From assembly GCF_007830455.1 (NCBI RefSeq), contig NZ_VLLB01000001.1:868001-932000 (forward strand): a stretch of DNA of 64,000 bases, in the 5' to 3' direction. Below, piece after piece: positions 24,229 through 33,306 of the stretch. The position numbers were made by a program, and so were the translations under genes. Numbering within the stretch: the first letter of the stretch is position 1; each line of letters starts with the position of its first letter. A model generated the notes under the pieces. That model was not told the DNA's origin. It saw only the letters and a list, made by a program, of their open reading frames with translations, and searched no databases. This DNA is from Pseudoduganella lurida. GTDB taxonomy: Bacteria > Pseudomonadota > Gammaproteobacteria > Burkholderiales > Burkholderiaceae_D.

Positions 24229-27168
24229 CTAGAACTTGTACTCGGCGGACAGCCGGTACACGCGCCCCATCATGTCGGCCATGCTGGTCAGGTAACCGCC
24301 GCCGTACAGCGTGTTGGCGGTGAGTGGCGGCAGCTCCTTGTTGATGTTGTTCACGCCCAGGCTGATGGTCGTGTTCTTGATCCCCGTGTAGCGCACGTTG
24401 GCGTTGTACTGGCTGTACTTCGACACTTCCGTCAGGTTCGAGCCGGCGCGCGGCGTGAGGTCCGTCAGGCCCGTGTTGAAGCGCTGCGACAGCGTGGTGC
24501 CCCAGTTGCCCAGCTTCCAGCCGATCGACGCCGTGTACTTCCAGCGCGGATTGATCTGCGGCAGGCCGGCCAGGCCGGAGTTCGGACCCGCGCCGCCGTA
24601 GCGGCCATCGTTCGAGATGATGCCGATATTGCTGAACCACTGGCCATCCTTCTCGGCCTGGAACTCGTACTTGTGGTACCAGGTGGCGTCAATCTTCGCG
24701 TCGAACGTGCCGTAGGTCGTGGCCGGGAAGCGGTAGCTGCCCGAGACGTCCGCACCGCGGATGCGGCTCATGCCGCGGTTGGCCTGGCTGGCGACGATGT
24801 GGTCGATGATGCCGTCCGCGCCGCGGAGGATCTGGTCCGCATACTTGGTGGGATTCTGCTGGATCTCGCCGATCGTCACGGCGCCCAGCACGTCCTTCAG
24901 CTTCAGGCCCCAGTAGTCGACCGTCAGCGACAGGTTCTTGATCGGTTCCAGACCGAAGCCGAACGAGAAGCCGCGCGACTTCTCCGGCTTGAGGAAGCTG
25001 TTGTTCGGCGACTTGGTCCAGTACGTCGTGCTGACGTTGCAGACCTGGTCGCGCGTGTAGCCGGAGACGGGATTGCCGGTACCGCTGACGGTCGGCTGCG
25101 CACTCGGGCACAGGACCGGATCGTCCATCTCCTGCGTGCGCACTTCCGGCGTCGGGTTCTGGATGTCCATGATCGACGGCGCGCGGAACCCGGTCGACAC
25201 GTTACCGCGCAGGATCAGCTGCGGAACCGGCTGCCAGCGCGCCGCCAGGCGCGGGTTGACGGTGGTCTGTTTCAGGTCGTCGTAATGGTCGGCGCGCACG
25301 GCGGCGTTCATCAGGAACGTGTCCGTGAACGGCGCTTCCACTTCGGCCAGCAGCGACTGGATATTGCGCTTCAGGCGCTTGGCCACGCCGGACGGCGTCT
25401 CGCCCACGAGGTCCGTCTGCAGCACGTTGCCGGAGGCGTCGATGTTGTAGCTGCCGTCGGCCTTCTTCAGCACGTAGTCCAGCGGCGCATCGTAGGTACG
25501 GGCGCCATCGCGGCGCAGTTCGCCGGAGACGGCCAGCATCACGTCGCCGCCCGCCAAGGTCCAGATGCTGCGCGACAGCGTGATGTCGGCGCTGCGGTTG
25601 TAGGCCTTGTTCAGGCGGTACGTGTAGTCGTCCGCCGCGATGCTGCGCAGGTATTCGAGACCCGCCTCGTCCTGCAGGCCGAACGGGTTCAGGGTGCCGT
25701 TGTTGAAGCCTTCCTGCGCCTTCGAATACAGGATGTAGCCACCACCGGCCTTGGTGTCGCGCTTCGACATGCCCCAGTTCAGGCCCGCGCGGTAATCGAA
25801 GCCCAGCACTTCGCCTTCGGCCGTCAGCACGATGCGGTCGTTGGTCTGCTCGTCGTTGCGGTAGGCCGAGCCCAGTTCCGCCGGGCCCCACTGGAAGTAC
25901 AGCGTGCGGCCATTCATGTTCAGGTTGCTGACGGTACCGGGCGTCCTGGTCGGATCGATGTACATCGTCGGCGAATTGGCGCCCGTATTGCTGCCCACCA
26001 CCTGAACGGTCGGCGTGATGCCGTTGCCCGGGTAGAAGCGGCTGGTGGAAGGCAGCGAGTACGTGGTGAACGGCTGCGTGGCGCCCGGCACCTGCATGCC
26101 GCGGTACTTCTGCACGGTGAACTCCGAGTGCAGCACGTCGACGTCGATCTTGTGGCCGCCCGGCAGGTTGAACGAGGCGCGGCCCGCCACGTTGGTGATC
26201 TTCGAGCCGTCCGTCACCGCGTTGTAGTACAGCGGATTGCGGTAGCAGCCCGGCGCGTAGACGGCCGGCGTGTTGGCGCTCTGGTTGCCCAGCGTGGGAC
26301 GGGAATACGGATCGAGACAGCCGTTCGCGTAGGTCGGGTTGTAGTTCGAGTTCGCGGCGCGGGTGAAACCGAAGTTGGCGGTCGGGCTGGGGTTGCGTGC
26401 ATCGGGCAGCAGGCCCAGGCCCAGCGTGCGCAGCACGTCGGGGTCGAACTGGTCGGGGCGGTCGGCCTGGAACAGCGCGGATTTCTTCTGGTGGTCGACG
26501 GACAGATACGCATTCCAGCCATCCTTGGCGAGGTCCCCGAAGCCGGCAATGGCGCCGATGCTCTTGGTGTCGCCGCCGCCGCTCTGTTCCGGATCGGCGT
26601 ATTCGCCCTTGATCGAGAAGCCCTTGTAGCCGCGCTTCGTGATGAAGTTCTGCACGCCGCCGATGGCATCCGCGCCATACGTGGACGCAGCGCCGCCGGA
26701 CAGCGTCTCGACGCGGTCCAGCGCCATGCGGGGAATCACGTTGACGGACACGTACTGGTCCTGCAGCGGTTCGTTGGCCAGGCGGCGACCGTTCAGCAGG
26801 GTCAGCGTGCGCATCGGGCCGAGGCCGCGCAGGTTGGCCATGGGGCCGGCCGCGCCGGAGTTGGTGCCCAGCGCCAGCGACTGCGGCTGCTCGAGGATCA
26901 AGTCCTTCAGCTCCGTGTGGCCGCGCGCTTCCAGCTCGGTGGCCTTGATGGTGACGAGGGGCGTGGCGCCTTCATCGGCCACGCGACGGATCAGCGAGCC
27001 GGTGACGACGATCGCCTGGACAGGTTCTTCGGCCGCCGCGGCAGCCGCTGGGGTGGTGTTCTGGAGCGCTTCCTGGGCCATCGCCTGGCCAGTCATTTCG
27101 CAGATCGCAACGGTCACGGCGAGCGCCATCGTTGCACGCCGCAGACGCGGGGTGTGGGTGTACTTCAT
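24229..27168 (-). CDS. TonB-dependent outer-membrane receptor
   Basis: 979 residues. Signal peptide 1-31 (AMA|QEAL). TonB box-like IVVTGSLIRR at about 53-62, then a plug domain (TLLNGRRLANEP, DRVETLSGGAASTYGADAIGGVQNF) to about residue 185, then a 22-strand-type barrel ending VYRLSAEYKF with terminal Phe. No N-terminal signalling domain, so not a FecA-type transducer. Its place beside the pectin enzymes suggests uptake of oligogalacturonides or related sugars; no SusD-like partner is present. Upstream lie three phased operator-like repeats. Confidence 0.95.
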   Translation of the reverse strand: MKYTHTPRLRRATMALAVTVAICEMTGQAMAQEALQNTTPAAAAAAEEPVQAIVVTGSLIRRVADEGATPLVTIKATELEARGHTELKDLILEQPQSLALGTNSGAAGPMANLRGLGPMRTLTLLNGRRLANEPLQDQYVSVNVIPRMALDRVETLSGGAASTYGADAIGGVQNFITKRGYKGFSIKGEYADPEQSGGGDTKSIGAIAGFGDLAKDGWNAYLSVDHQKKSALFQADRPDQFDPDVLRTLGLGLLPDARNPSPTANFGFTRAANSNYNPTYANGCLDPYSRPTLGNQSANTPAVYAPGCYRNPLYYNAVTDGSKITNVAGRASFNLPGGHKIDVDVLHSEFTVQKYRGMQVPGATQPFTTYSLPSTSRFYPGNGITPTVQVVGSNTGANSPTMYIDPTRTPGTVSNLNMNGRTLYFQWGPAELGSAYRNDEQTNDRIVLTAEGEVLGFDYRAGLNWGMSKRDTKAGGGYILYSKAQEGFNNGTLNPFGLQDEAGLEYLRSIAADDYTYRLNKAYNRSADITLSRSIWTLAGGDVMLAVSGELRRDGARTYDAPLDYVLKKADGSYNIDASGNVLQTDLVGETPSGVAKRLKRNIQSLLAEVEAPFTDTFLMNAAVRADHYDDLKQTTVNPRLAARWQPVPQLILRGNVSTGFRAPSIMDIQNPTPEVRTQEMDDPVLCPSAQPTVSGTGNPVSGYTRDQVCNVSTTYWTKSPNNSFLKPEKSRGFSFGFGLEPIKNLSLTVDYWGLKLKDVLGAVTIGEIQQNPTKYADQILRGADGIIDHIVASQANRGMSRIRGADVSGSYRFPATTYGTFDAKIDATWYHKYEFQAEKDGQWFSNIGIISNDGRYGGAGPNSGLAGLPQINPRWKYTASIGWKLGNWGTTLSQRFNTGLTDLTPRAGSNLTEVSKYSQYNANVRYTGIKNTTISLGVNNINKELPPLTANTLYGGGYLTSMADMMGRVYRLSAEYKF

Positions 27169-27192
27169 TTGTCTCCTCCGCCAGCCATTATT

Positions 27193-27252
27193 AATTGGCT
27201 TGATCAGTTGATATTATTGGTTGGCCAGTCTCGCCAATTGGTCGGACCAGTT
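27193..27252. promoter_or_regulatory. Three phased operator-like sites upstream of the TonB receptor
   Basis: Imperfect copies of one palindrome: AATTGGCTTGATCAGTT (27193-27209), a weaker TATTGGTTGGCCAGTC (27215-27230) and AATTGGTCGGACCAGTT (27236-27252). Centres are about 21.5 bases apart, two helical turns. The third is nearly symmetric around TTGGTC/GACCA, as in GntR/FadR-type operators. They lie 25-84 bases before the ATG, overlapping any promoter (TAATAT on the minus strand at 27211-27216 is a -10 candidate). Confidence 0.65.
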
Positions 27253-27345
27253 ACAAATGAGTATGCACCTGGCGCGGGATGGCGTCATCCCCCTGCGGAA
27301 ATTTTGACAAATGTGTGTAGCAATGAAACAACAGCGCTGCGAACA

Positions 27346-27403
27346 GCCGAGTCCGTGTCAACTTCAGGGTCAGTCACGAAAGTTGACACGTGCTGGGCAC
27401 TAC
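27346..27403 (+). repeat. Dispersed palindromic repeat, copy E
   Basis: GCCGAGTCCGTGTCAACTT pairs with AAGTTGACACG; centre holds CAGGGTCAGTC. In the 414-base gene-free stretch 27169-27582, together with copy F and the receptor operators. Confidence 0.75.
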
Positions 27404-27520
27404 CTGCGTTTTTGGGTCGCTTGGCGTCCAGGCATCAGCCGTCGGCAACGCGACACGCAGCGGCAAGCTTGCGAATGCCGCATCACTATCAGGGAAGAAA
27501 AACGTGCGCGCGCCTTCGAA

Positions 27521-27578
27521 GCTCGGCTCGTGTCAACTTCGGTGACTGACCCCGAAGTTGACACGGGCTGAGCAGTAG
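27521..27578 (+). repeat. Dispersed palindromic repeat, copy F
   Basis: Arms GTGTCAACTTCGG and CCGAAGTTGACAC (13 bp, perfect) around TGACTGACC, then GGGCTGAGCAGTAG. It ends five bases before the ABC permease stop codon. Confidence 0.8.
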
Positions 27579-27582
27579 CCGC

Positions 27583-28338
27583 TTATGCGGGCTTGGCGTG
27601 CAGCCACCGCGCGTGGGCGGTGCGGGCGGCGTAGTCGAGCAGGTAGCCGAGCAGCCCGATGAGGATGATGGCGGCCATCAGTTCCGAGTAGGCGAGACGG
27701 TCGCGCGTATCGAGGATGAAGTAGCCCAGGCCCGCCGACACGCCCAGCATCTCGGCCGGCACCAGCACGATCCAGATGATGCCGATGGCCAGGCGCACGC
27801 CGGTGAGGATGTGCGCCGTGATGCCCGGCAGGACCACGCGCCACACGACTTCCCACCTGGTCGCCGACAGGCTGCGCGCCAGCAGCAGCCAGTTCGGATC
27901 GAGCTGGTTCACGCCGGCCACCGTGTTCAGCATCAGCGGCCAGGTGGCCGCGAACGCCAGCAGGAAGTAGACGGGTGCGTCGCCGACGCCCAGCGCCATC
28001 ACCGCCAGCGGCATCCACGACAGCGGCGACACCATGCGCAGCAGCTGGAATAGCGGCGTGGCGGCGCGCGAGAAGATCGTCGACATGGCGACCAGGATCC
28101 CCAGCGGCACGCCGACGACGATCGCGCACAGCAGCCCGATCCCCACCCGCTTCAGGCTGAGCATCACGTGCAGCCAGATGTCGCGGCCGCTCACCAGCTC
28201 TACGAAGGCATGGGCCGTGGCCAGCGGCGCGAACGCCGCGGCGATCGGCGTGCGCGCCTCCAGCGCCGAGACGCCGAGGGACCACAGCAGCACCGCCAGT
28301 GCCAGGCCAACGATCGGCAACAGGACCTTCGAGAGCAT
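27583..28338 (-). CDS. ABC transporter permease (SsuC/TauC/NrtB family)
   Basis: 251 residues, five or six helices. The EAA-like coupling loop is visible as LARSLSATRWEVVWRVVLPGI, typical of the nitrate/sulfonate/taurine permease group. ATG at 28338 lies two bases after the stop of the binding-protein gene. Last gene of the five-gene operon. Probable homodimer working with the ATPase at 29590-30408. Confidence 0.93.
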   Translation of the reverse strand: MLSKVLLPIVGLALAVLLWSLGVSALEARTPIAAAFAPLATAHAFVELVSGRDIWLHVMLSLKRVGIGLLCAIVVGVPLGILVAMSTIFSRAATPLFQLLRMVSPLSWMPLAVMALGVGDAPVYFLLAFAATWPLMLNTVAGVNQLDPNWLLLARSLSATRWEVVWRVVLPGITAHILTGVRLAIGIIWIVLVPAEMLGVSAGLGYFILDTRDRLAYSELMAAIILIGLLGYLLDYAARTAHARWLHAKPA

Positions 28339-28340
28339 CG

Positions 28341-29570
28341 TCAAACAGCCACCGTCTCGGTGCGCAGCAGGTTGGCCGGCAGGCCGAACGCCTGCGGACC
28401 GCCGACGGCCGCGAGGGACTTGCGCACGAAGCGGTCGTCCACCAGGTCGCGCGCGACGAACTTCGGATCGAGGCCGGCCAGGAACTTGTTGTCCCCTTCC
28501 ACCTTCGTCTGCACCAGCGCGCGCACCATCTCCTCGGTGTACGAGGCGAACGGGAACGGCTGGAAGTCGATGCGGCGCTGCTGCCACTGCGGGTGCACGA
28601 CGATCTTGCGCTGCTCGTAGGCCGAATAGTCCGTCACTGCCAGCACCTTGGTCAGCGTCTGCAGCGGATGCGGCGTGTAGCGGTTCGGGCCGCTGGAGGC
28701 CAGCAGCTTGGCCGTCTCCACCTGGTTGGAACGCGACCACAGCTGGGCGTTCACGATGGCGTTCGTTACGCGCTGCGACCACTCGGGACGTTGCACCAGG
28801 TCGCGCTCGGCCAGGAACGTGACGCAGCACGCGTGGTTCTTCCAGACGTCGCCGGAGAAGCGCAGGATCTTGCCGACACCTGCCGTCTCGGCCGCCGCAT
28901 TGAACGGCTCGGCGACGATGAAGCCGGCGATCGACTTGGCCGCCAGCGCGGACACCATCTCGGCCGGCGCCAGCACGACCAGGTTGACTTCATTGGCCTT
29001 CACCGGCTCGCCGCGCGCGCGGGTGACCACGGTCAGCTTGTGCGCCGTGAGGATCTTCTGCAGCAGGATATTGTGGATCGAGTACCAGAACGGAATCGCC
29101 ACCGTCTTGCCGCCCAGTTCCGCGACCGAGTTGATCTCGTTCTGCACGGTCAGCGCGGAGCCGTTCACGTGGTTCCAGGCGACCACCTTCGCCGGGAACT
29201 TCGAACCGTAGCGCACCCACAGCGTGGCCGGCGACAGCAGGTGGATCACGTTCACCTGGCCGGACACGAACGCCTCGACGATCTGCGCCCAGCTGCGGAA
29301 CAGCCGCGGCGCCTCGACCTTCAGGCCCTGCGCCTCGAACAGCTTGCGGCCATGCGCCACCAGCAGCGGCGCCGCGTCCGTGATCGGCAGGTAGCCGATC
29401 TTCACGGGCTGGTCGTCGCCCCTGAAGCTCTGAGCCCTGGCCTCGCCGGCAAACAGCAGCGGTGCGGCAGCGCCTGCGCCGGCCAGCGCCGACATGCGCA
29501 GGAAGTCGCGGCGCGTCATGCCGCAGTCGCAGTCTGAGGCGGTACAGATATGGATGGAATCGTTGGCCAT
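28341..29570 (-). CDS. ABC transporter substrate-binding protein, Tat-exported (NrtA/SsuA-like)
   Basis: 409 residues, RBS AAGGAAAA. Unusual N-terminus: a 17-residue Cys-containing segment (ICTASDCDCGM) before the Tat motif TRRDFLRMSALAGAG. The mature protein opens PVKIGYLPITDAAPLLVAHG, the standard start of the nitrate/sulfonate/thiamine-precursor binding group; later AEMVSALAAKSIAGFIVAEP fits the same fold. Tat export suggests a folded or cofactor-bearing precursor. Ligand unknown; neighbours suggest an organosulfur or nitrile-type compound, which is inference. Confidence 0.92.
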   Translation of the reverse strand: MANDSIHICTASDCDCGMTRRDFLRMSALAGAGAAAPLLFAGEARAQSFRGDDQPVKIGYLPITDAAPLLVAHGRKLFEAQGLKVEAPRLFRSWAQIVEAFVSGQVNVIHLLSPATLWVRYGSKFPAKVVAWNHVNGSALTVQNEINSVAELGGKTVAIPFWYSIHNILLQKILTAHKLTVVTRARGEPVKANEVNLVVLAPAEMVSALAAKSIAGFIVAEPFNAAAETAGVGKILRFSGDVWKNHACCVTFLAERDLVQRPEWSQRVTNAIVNAQLWSRSNQVETAKLLASSGPNRYTPHPLQTLTKVLAVTDYSAYEQRKIVVHPQWQQRRIDFQPFPFASYTEEMVRALVQTKVEGDNKFLAGLDPKFVARDLVDDRFVRKSLAAVGGPQAFGLPANLLRTETVAV

Positions 29571-29589
29571 TTTGATTTTCCTTGTTTGG

Positions 29590-30408
29590 TCAGGGGGTGA
29601 CGGGAGACGCCGCCGTGCGCAGCGCATTGACGATGTCGAGCCGCAGCCGCACCACGTCGTCGCCGTAGTCATGGCGGGGGCGCGGGATGTCCACGCGCCA
29701 TTCGCGCACGATATTGCCGGGCTGGCCGGCCAGCAGCAGGATGCGGTCGGCCACCAGGATCGCCTCGTCGATATCGTGCGTGACGAGCAGCACGGCCGTA
29801 TGCCAGCGGTGCACCACGTCCACCAGCAGCGTCTGCATTTCGCCGCGCGTGATCGCGTCGAGGGCGGAGAACGGCTCGTCCGCGAACAGCAGCTCGGGCT
29901 CGCGCGCCAGCGCGCGGGCCAGTGCCACGCGCTGCGCCATGCCGCCGGACAGCTGCGCCGGATAGGCATGCGCATGCGCGGCCAGGCCGACGGCTTCCAG
30001 CGCCTCGGCGATGCGCCGGGTACGTGCTGCCTTGTCGATCGCAGGCTGCCGCGCGAAATCGAGGCCGAAGCCGACATTGGCGCTCACGTCCAGCCAAGGC
30101 AGCAGGCTCGGTTGCTGGAACACGAGCGCTGCGCGCGGATGGGGTGCCAGCAGCGGCTCGCCGAGGAAGCTGACGTTGCCCTGCACGGGCGCGGCAAGGC
30201 CGGCCAGCCCGCGCAGCAGCGTGGACTTGCCGCTGCCGCTGCTGCCCAGCAGGCAGACGATCTCGCGGCGCCCGACCGAGAGCGATACGCCATCGACGAT
30301 CGTGCGCCCGTCGTAACCGAAGCGCAGGCCGCTGCCGGCCAGCGCGACCTCTGCCTCGTTCTGCATCGCCACGTCCTGCATCCTGTCCTTCTTGAATCCG
30401 CCGTTCAT
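29590..30408 (-). CDS. ABC transporter ATP-binding protein (SsuB/TauB/NrtD family)
   Basis: 272 residues. Walker A GSSGSGKSTLL, Q-loop FQQPSLLPW, signature LSGGMAQR, Walker B LLFADEPFSALD and switch His in LLVTHDIDEA are all intact. The ATG at 30408 overlaps the stop of the acyl-CoA-dehydrogenase-like gene (ATGA), showing translational coupling; an internal Met at 30381 is an alternative. Energises the permease and binding protein encoded after it. Confidence 0.94.
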   Translation of the reverse strand: MNGGFKKDRMQDVAMQNEAEVALAGSGLRFGYDGRTIVDGVSLSVGRREIVCLLGSSGSGKSTLLRGLAGLAAPVQGNVSFLGEPLLAPHPRAALVFQQPSLLPWLDVSANVGFGLDFARQPAIDKAARTRRIAEALEAVGLAAHAHAYPAQLSGGMAQRVALARALAREPELLFADEPFSALDAITRGEMQTLLVDVVHRWHTAVLLVTHDIDEAILVADRILLLAGQPGNIVREWRVDIPRPRHDYGDDVVRLRLDIVNALRTAASPVTP

Positions 30409-31532
30409 TCTGTGGCCGATGCCGGACCGGCGGCCGACTGCTTCTGCAATTCGATCTGCAGCTGCGTGAGGCTCGGCGTGACGATCGGGATGAAGGCCGA
30501 CTCGCGCCAGCGGCGCGCGAAGTCCAGGCCATGGTCGCGCAGGTAGGCGCGGCCGCCGCTGGCCTGCAGCTCCAGCATCACGGCCGCCTGCACGATCTCG
30601 GCCAGCGTGATCCGCAGGCGGAACATCGGTGCGGCAGCGCTCTGGAAGCGGCCATCGTGCACGCCTTCGAGCAGGCGCGCCACCGCATCGTCCAGCGCCG
30701 TCTGCAATTCCAGCACGCGGTCCGTCAGCGTGTTGCGCGTCTTCGCGCACAGCGCCAGCGCGGAACGGAGGCTGGCGCGCGCCAGGCCGATCGACATCCC
30801 GCACTGCATGCCCAGGAAGGCGGGCCGCACGGCCGGCAGGAACTTGCGCGCATCGAGGGCAATCACGTCCGCCGCGCCGGCCGGCACGGCGTTCAGCCAG
30901 ACGGCGGCGGTATTACTGCCGCGCAGGGCCATCAGGTCCAGGTCCGGGCTGCGCGTGACGCCGGGGGCATCGCCGGCAAACGCCATCACGGCCGGCGGCG
31001 CGCCGTTCGGCATGTTGACGGCGGCGGCCGCGACGAAACCTTCCTTGCGCAGGTTGGTGATCCAGGCCAGGCCGCCATCGAGCTGCCAGCCATCGCCCGC
31101 CTGCGCGGCGGTGATCTGCAGCGACTCGATCCCGGACAGGAATTTCATCGCGTTCGACAGGCCCGTGGCACCGGCATGTTCGCCGGCCAGCAAGGGCTGC
31201 AGCCAGCGTGCCTTCAGCGCGTCGTTCGAACTTTGCAGCACGTATTCGATGAAGGTGCGGTGGCCCCAGAACACGAAGGCGCTGGTGAGCGACTGTTCGG
31301 CAACGGCGGCGATGGCATCGATCGCATCGCGCACGTCGCCACCGCTGCCGCCCAGTGCTTCCGGCACGCCGATGCGGAACAGGCCCGCGGCGGCCAGCTG
31401 CGGCAGCACCGCGCCAGCCAGCTCCTGCGCCGTATCGAGCTGCTGGGTGTGCGCCTCCAGCCAGGCCTGCAGGTCGGCGGGCAGCGGCTTGCGGGCGACG
31501 GACGTGGTGTCGGTGGCAGCGGTATCCGGCAT
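30405..31532 (-). CDS. Acyl-CoA dehydrogenase-like flavoprotein (SfnB/DszC-type)
   Basis: 375 residues, full length for the fold. Flavin-binding features of acyl-CoA dehydrogenases are visible (GVPEALGGSGGDVRDAI, then GATGLSNAMKF and the WITNLRKEG segment), but the usual catalytic Glu region is not evident. Such proteins beside SsuABC-like transporters are often flavin monooxygenases for organosulfur compounds. ATG at 31532 overlaps the stop of the AhpD-like gene by one base (TGATG). Confidence 0.85.
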   Translation of the reverse strand: MPDTAATDTTSVARKPLPADLQAWLEAHTQQLDTAQELAGAVLPQLAAAGLFRIGVPEALGGSGGDVRDAIDAIAAVAEQSLTSAFVFWGHRTFIEYVLQSSNDALKARWLQPLLAGEHAGATGLSNAMKFLSGIESLQITAAQAGDGWQLDGGLAWITNLRKEGFVAAAAVNMPNGAPPAVMAFAGDAPGVTRSPDLDLMALRGSNTAAVWLNAVPAGAADVIALDARKFLPAVRPAFLGMQCGMSIGLARASLRSALALCAKTRNTLTDRVLELQTALDDAVARLLEGVHDGRFQSAAAPMFRLRITLAEIVQAAVMLELQASGGRAYLRDHGLDFARRWRESAFIPIVTPSLTQLQIELQKQSAAGPASATE

Positions 31533-32134
31533 CAGATCGCCCCGGTCGCGTAAGGCTGCAGCTGCGGGTTGATCTCGCTGCCGGCCAGCGAATTGGCGAA
31601 GTTGCACAGCGTGGCCAGGCTGATGCCCAGCACCACTTCGAGGGCCTGCTGCTGGTTGTAGCCGGCCGCCTGGAAGGCCTGCAGTTCCGCATCGGCGACG
31701 GCGCCGCGGTGGGCAATGACGGCCTTGGCGAAGGCGTGCACGGCGTCGAGTTTCGCATCGCCCGTGTCGCCGCCCTGCTGCAGCGCGCGCACCTGTTCGA
31801 CGGGCAGCTGGGCCTTCTTCAGCGCCACGGCCGTGTGGCCGGCCACGCAGAAATCGCAGCCGTGGATGCGCGCCGCGGCGATCTGCACCACTTCGCGTTC
31901 GGCCAGCGTCAGGCTGGTTTTCGCGTTGATGCCGGAGACCGTCATGTAGGTTTCCAGCGCCTGCGGCGAATTGGCCAGCACGCCGATCAGGTTCGGCAGG
32001 AAGCCGTTGTTGGCGATGGCCTTTTCGACGAACGGGCGGCTCGCTTCGGGCGCCGTTTCCAGCGTCTGCAGAGAGATGCGGGGCTGGGCGCCGGATTGAG
32101 CGCTGGACTGATTTTCGGGCTGGATGAGGGACAT
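31532..32134 (-). CDS. Carboxymuconolactone decarboxylase/AhpD-like protein
   Basis: 200 residues. The redox motif CDFCVAGHTAVALKKA gives the CxxC-xxx-H signature of AhpD-type alkylhydroperoxidases, in an all-helical fold. First gene of the five-gene operon, 99 bases after the AraC regulator. It could protect against peroxide made by the downstream flavoprotein. Peroxidase activity is inferred. Confidence 0.9.
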   Translation of the reverse strand: MSLIQPENQSSAQSGAQPRISLQTLETAPEASRPFVEKAIANNGFLPNLIGVLANSPQALETYMTVSGINAKTSLTLAEREVVQIAAARIHGCDFCVAGHTAVALKKAQLPVEQVRALQQGGDTGDAKLDAVHAFAKAVIAHRGAVADAELQAFQAAGYNQQQALEVVLGISLATLCNFANSLAGSEINPQLQPYATGAI

Positions 32135-32233
32135 GAGGTGCTCTCGGTGAAGATGAAACCGCCATTATAGAAGCCTGCGGCGAAGGACGCACAGCACTGT
32201 ACGTCGCGTTTTTCTGCTCATCCGTCCAGTTGC

Positions 32234-33193
32234 TCAGCCGTTCAGCCCTCCGGCGCTACCCATCCGCAGGCCTGACTCCTGGCCGCGACGCTGCCGCCGG
32301 AACGCGCCCGGATGCTCGCCGATCACCTTCTTGAACGCCCGCGAGAACGCCGCATGCGAGCGGTAGCCCACGTGCTCGGCGGTGCGTTCGATCGTTTCGC
32401 CGCCGTTGAGCTGCTGGGCCGCGATCTTCATCCGCAACAGCAGCAGGAACTGGGCCGGCGCCTGGCCGCTCGCATCGACGAAGTGCTTGTAGAAGCTCGA
32501 ACGGGACATGTGCACGGCCCGCGCCATGTTCACCGTGGACCAGTCGTTGCCCGGCTCGCGCATCATGCCATCGAGCAGGGCCGTGAACTCGGGGCGGCGC
32601 GCCAATGCCAGCAGGCCTGACAGCACGTCCTGCTGCCGGGCCACGTGGCGCGTGACATAGAAGAACAGCAGTTCGGCCAGGCGCGAGATCAGGGGCGGCG
32701 GCAGGTCCGGCGCGCGGTTGCTGGCCGCCTCCGCCAGCATCAGGTCGAAGATCGTGCCCGCCGCCCCCATGGCCGCATCGTCCGCGCGCAATTCCACCAC
32801 GTCGGGGAACGAGCCGACGATCAGCGTGCTCAAGGCGCCGCGGAAATCGAAGAAGCCGCAGGCCAGCCCGGTGGCATCGGGTGCCGCGAACGACAGCGGC
32901 TGCATCGGGCTGGCCGGCAGCGGCGCCGCCGGGTCCGGGTCCGGGCTCAGGAAGTGCGGAATATCGCGCAGCAGGAACACGCCATCGCGCGGCCCCAGCT
33001 TTACCGGTGCGCGGCCCTGCACGTGCAGGTAGCAGCTGCCATGCAGGATGACGTGGAAGCTGGCCAGCGTGCGGCCGGCCGTGGAAGCGCGCCAGCGGCC
33101 GCAATACTGGCCGACATGAAAGGCCGCCGCATCGAGTTCGATGCTGTCGATCAGCCAGTGGACGAGTCGATCGGTGTTGGCGCCGCTGTGCAT
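32234..33193 (-). CDS. AraC-family transcriptional regulator with cupin domain
   Basis: 319 residues from the ATG at 33193. Cupin sensor in the first 180 residues (FHVILHGSCYLHVQGRAPV, DGVFLLRDIPHFLSPD). C-terminal double HTH: MARAVHMSRSSFYKHF and AEHVGYRSHAAFSRAFKKVI, ending with the basic RRQRRGQ. Same direction as and immediately before the AhpD-like/ABC operon, which it probably controls. Confidence 0.9.
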   Translation of the reverse strand: MHSGANTDRLVHWLIDSIELDAAAFHVGQYCGRWRASTAGRTLASFHVILHGSCYLHVQGRAPVKLGPRDGVFLLRDIPHFLSPDPDPAAPLPASPMQPLSFAAPDATGLACGFFDFRGALSTLIVGSFPDVVELRADDAAMGAAGTIFDLMLAEAASNRAPDLPPPLISRLAELLFFYVTRHVARQQDVLSGLLALARRPEFTALLDGMMREPGNDWSTVNMARAVHMSRSSFYKHFVDASGQAPAQFLLLLRMKIAAQQLNGGETIERTAEHVGYRSHAAFSRAFKKVIGEHPGAFRRQRRGQESGLRMGSAGGLNG

Positions 33194-33306
33194 GGTATCC
33201 GGATCCGCGAGTACAAACGCACGATTATGCCGGGCATGGCGCCGCCTGCCCACGAAGCTTTTGGCATATCGACGGACGGTTTTCGTGCCGGCGGCACGGC
33301 GCCGTG

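Noticed and set aside
19076..27168. Complete SusCD-type polysaccharide utilisation locus
   Set aside because: There is a TonB receptor but no SusD-like lipoprotein, and the enzymes are those of proteobacterial pectin loci.
24067..27549. Plus-strand open frame of about 1160 codons
   Set aside because: Antisense to the TonB receptor, which has a full domain order and RBS-consistent start. The product is rich in Arg, Val and His with no recognisable fold.
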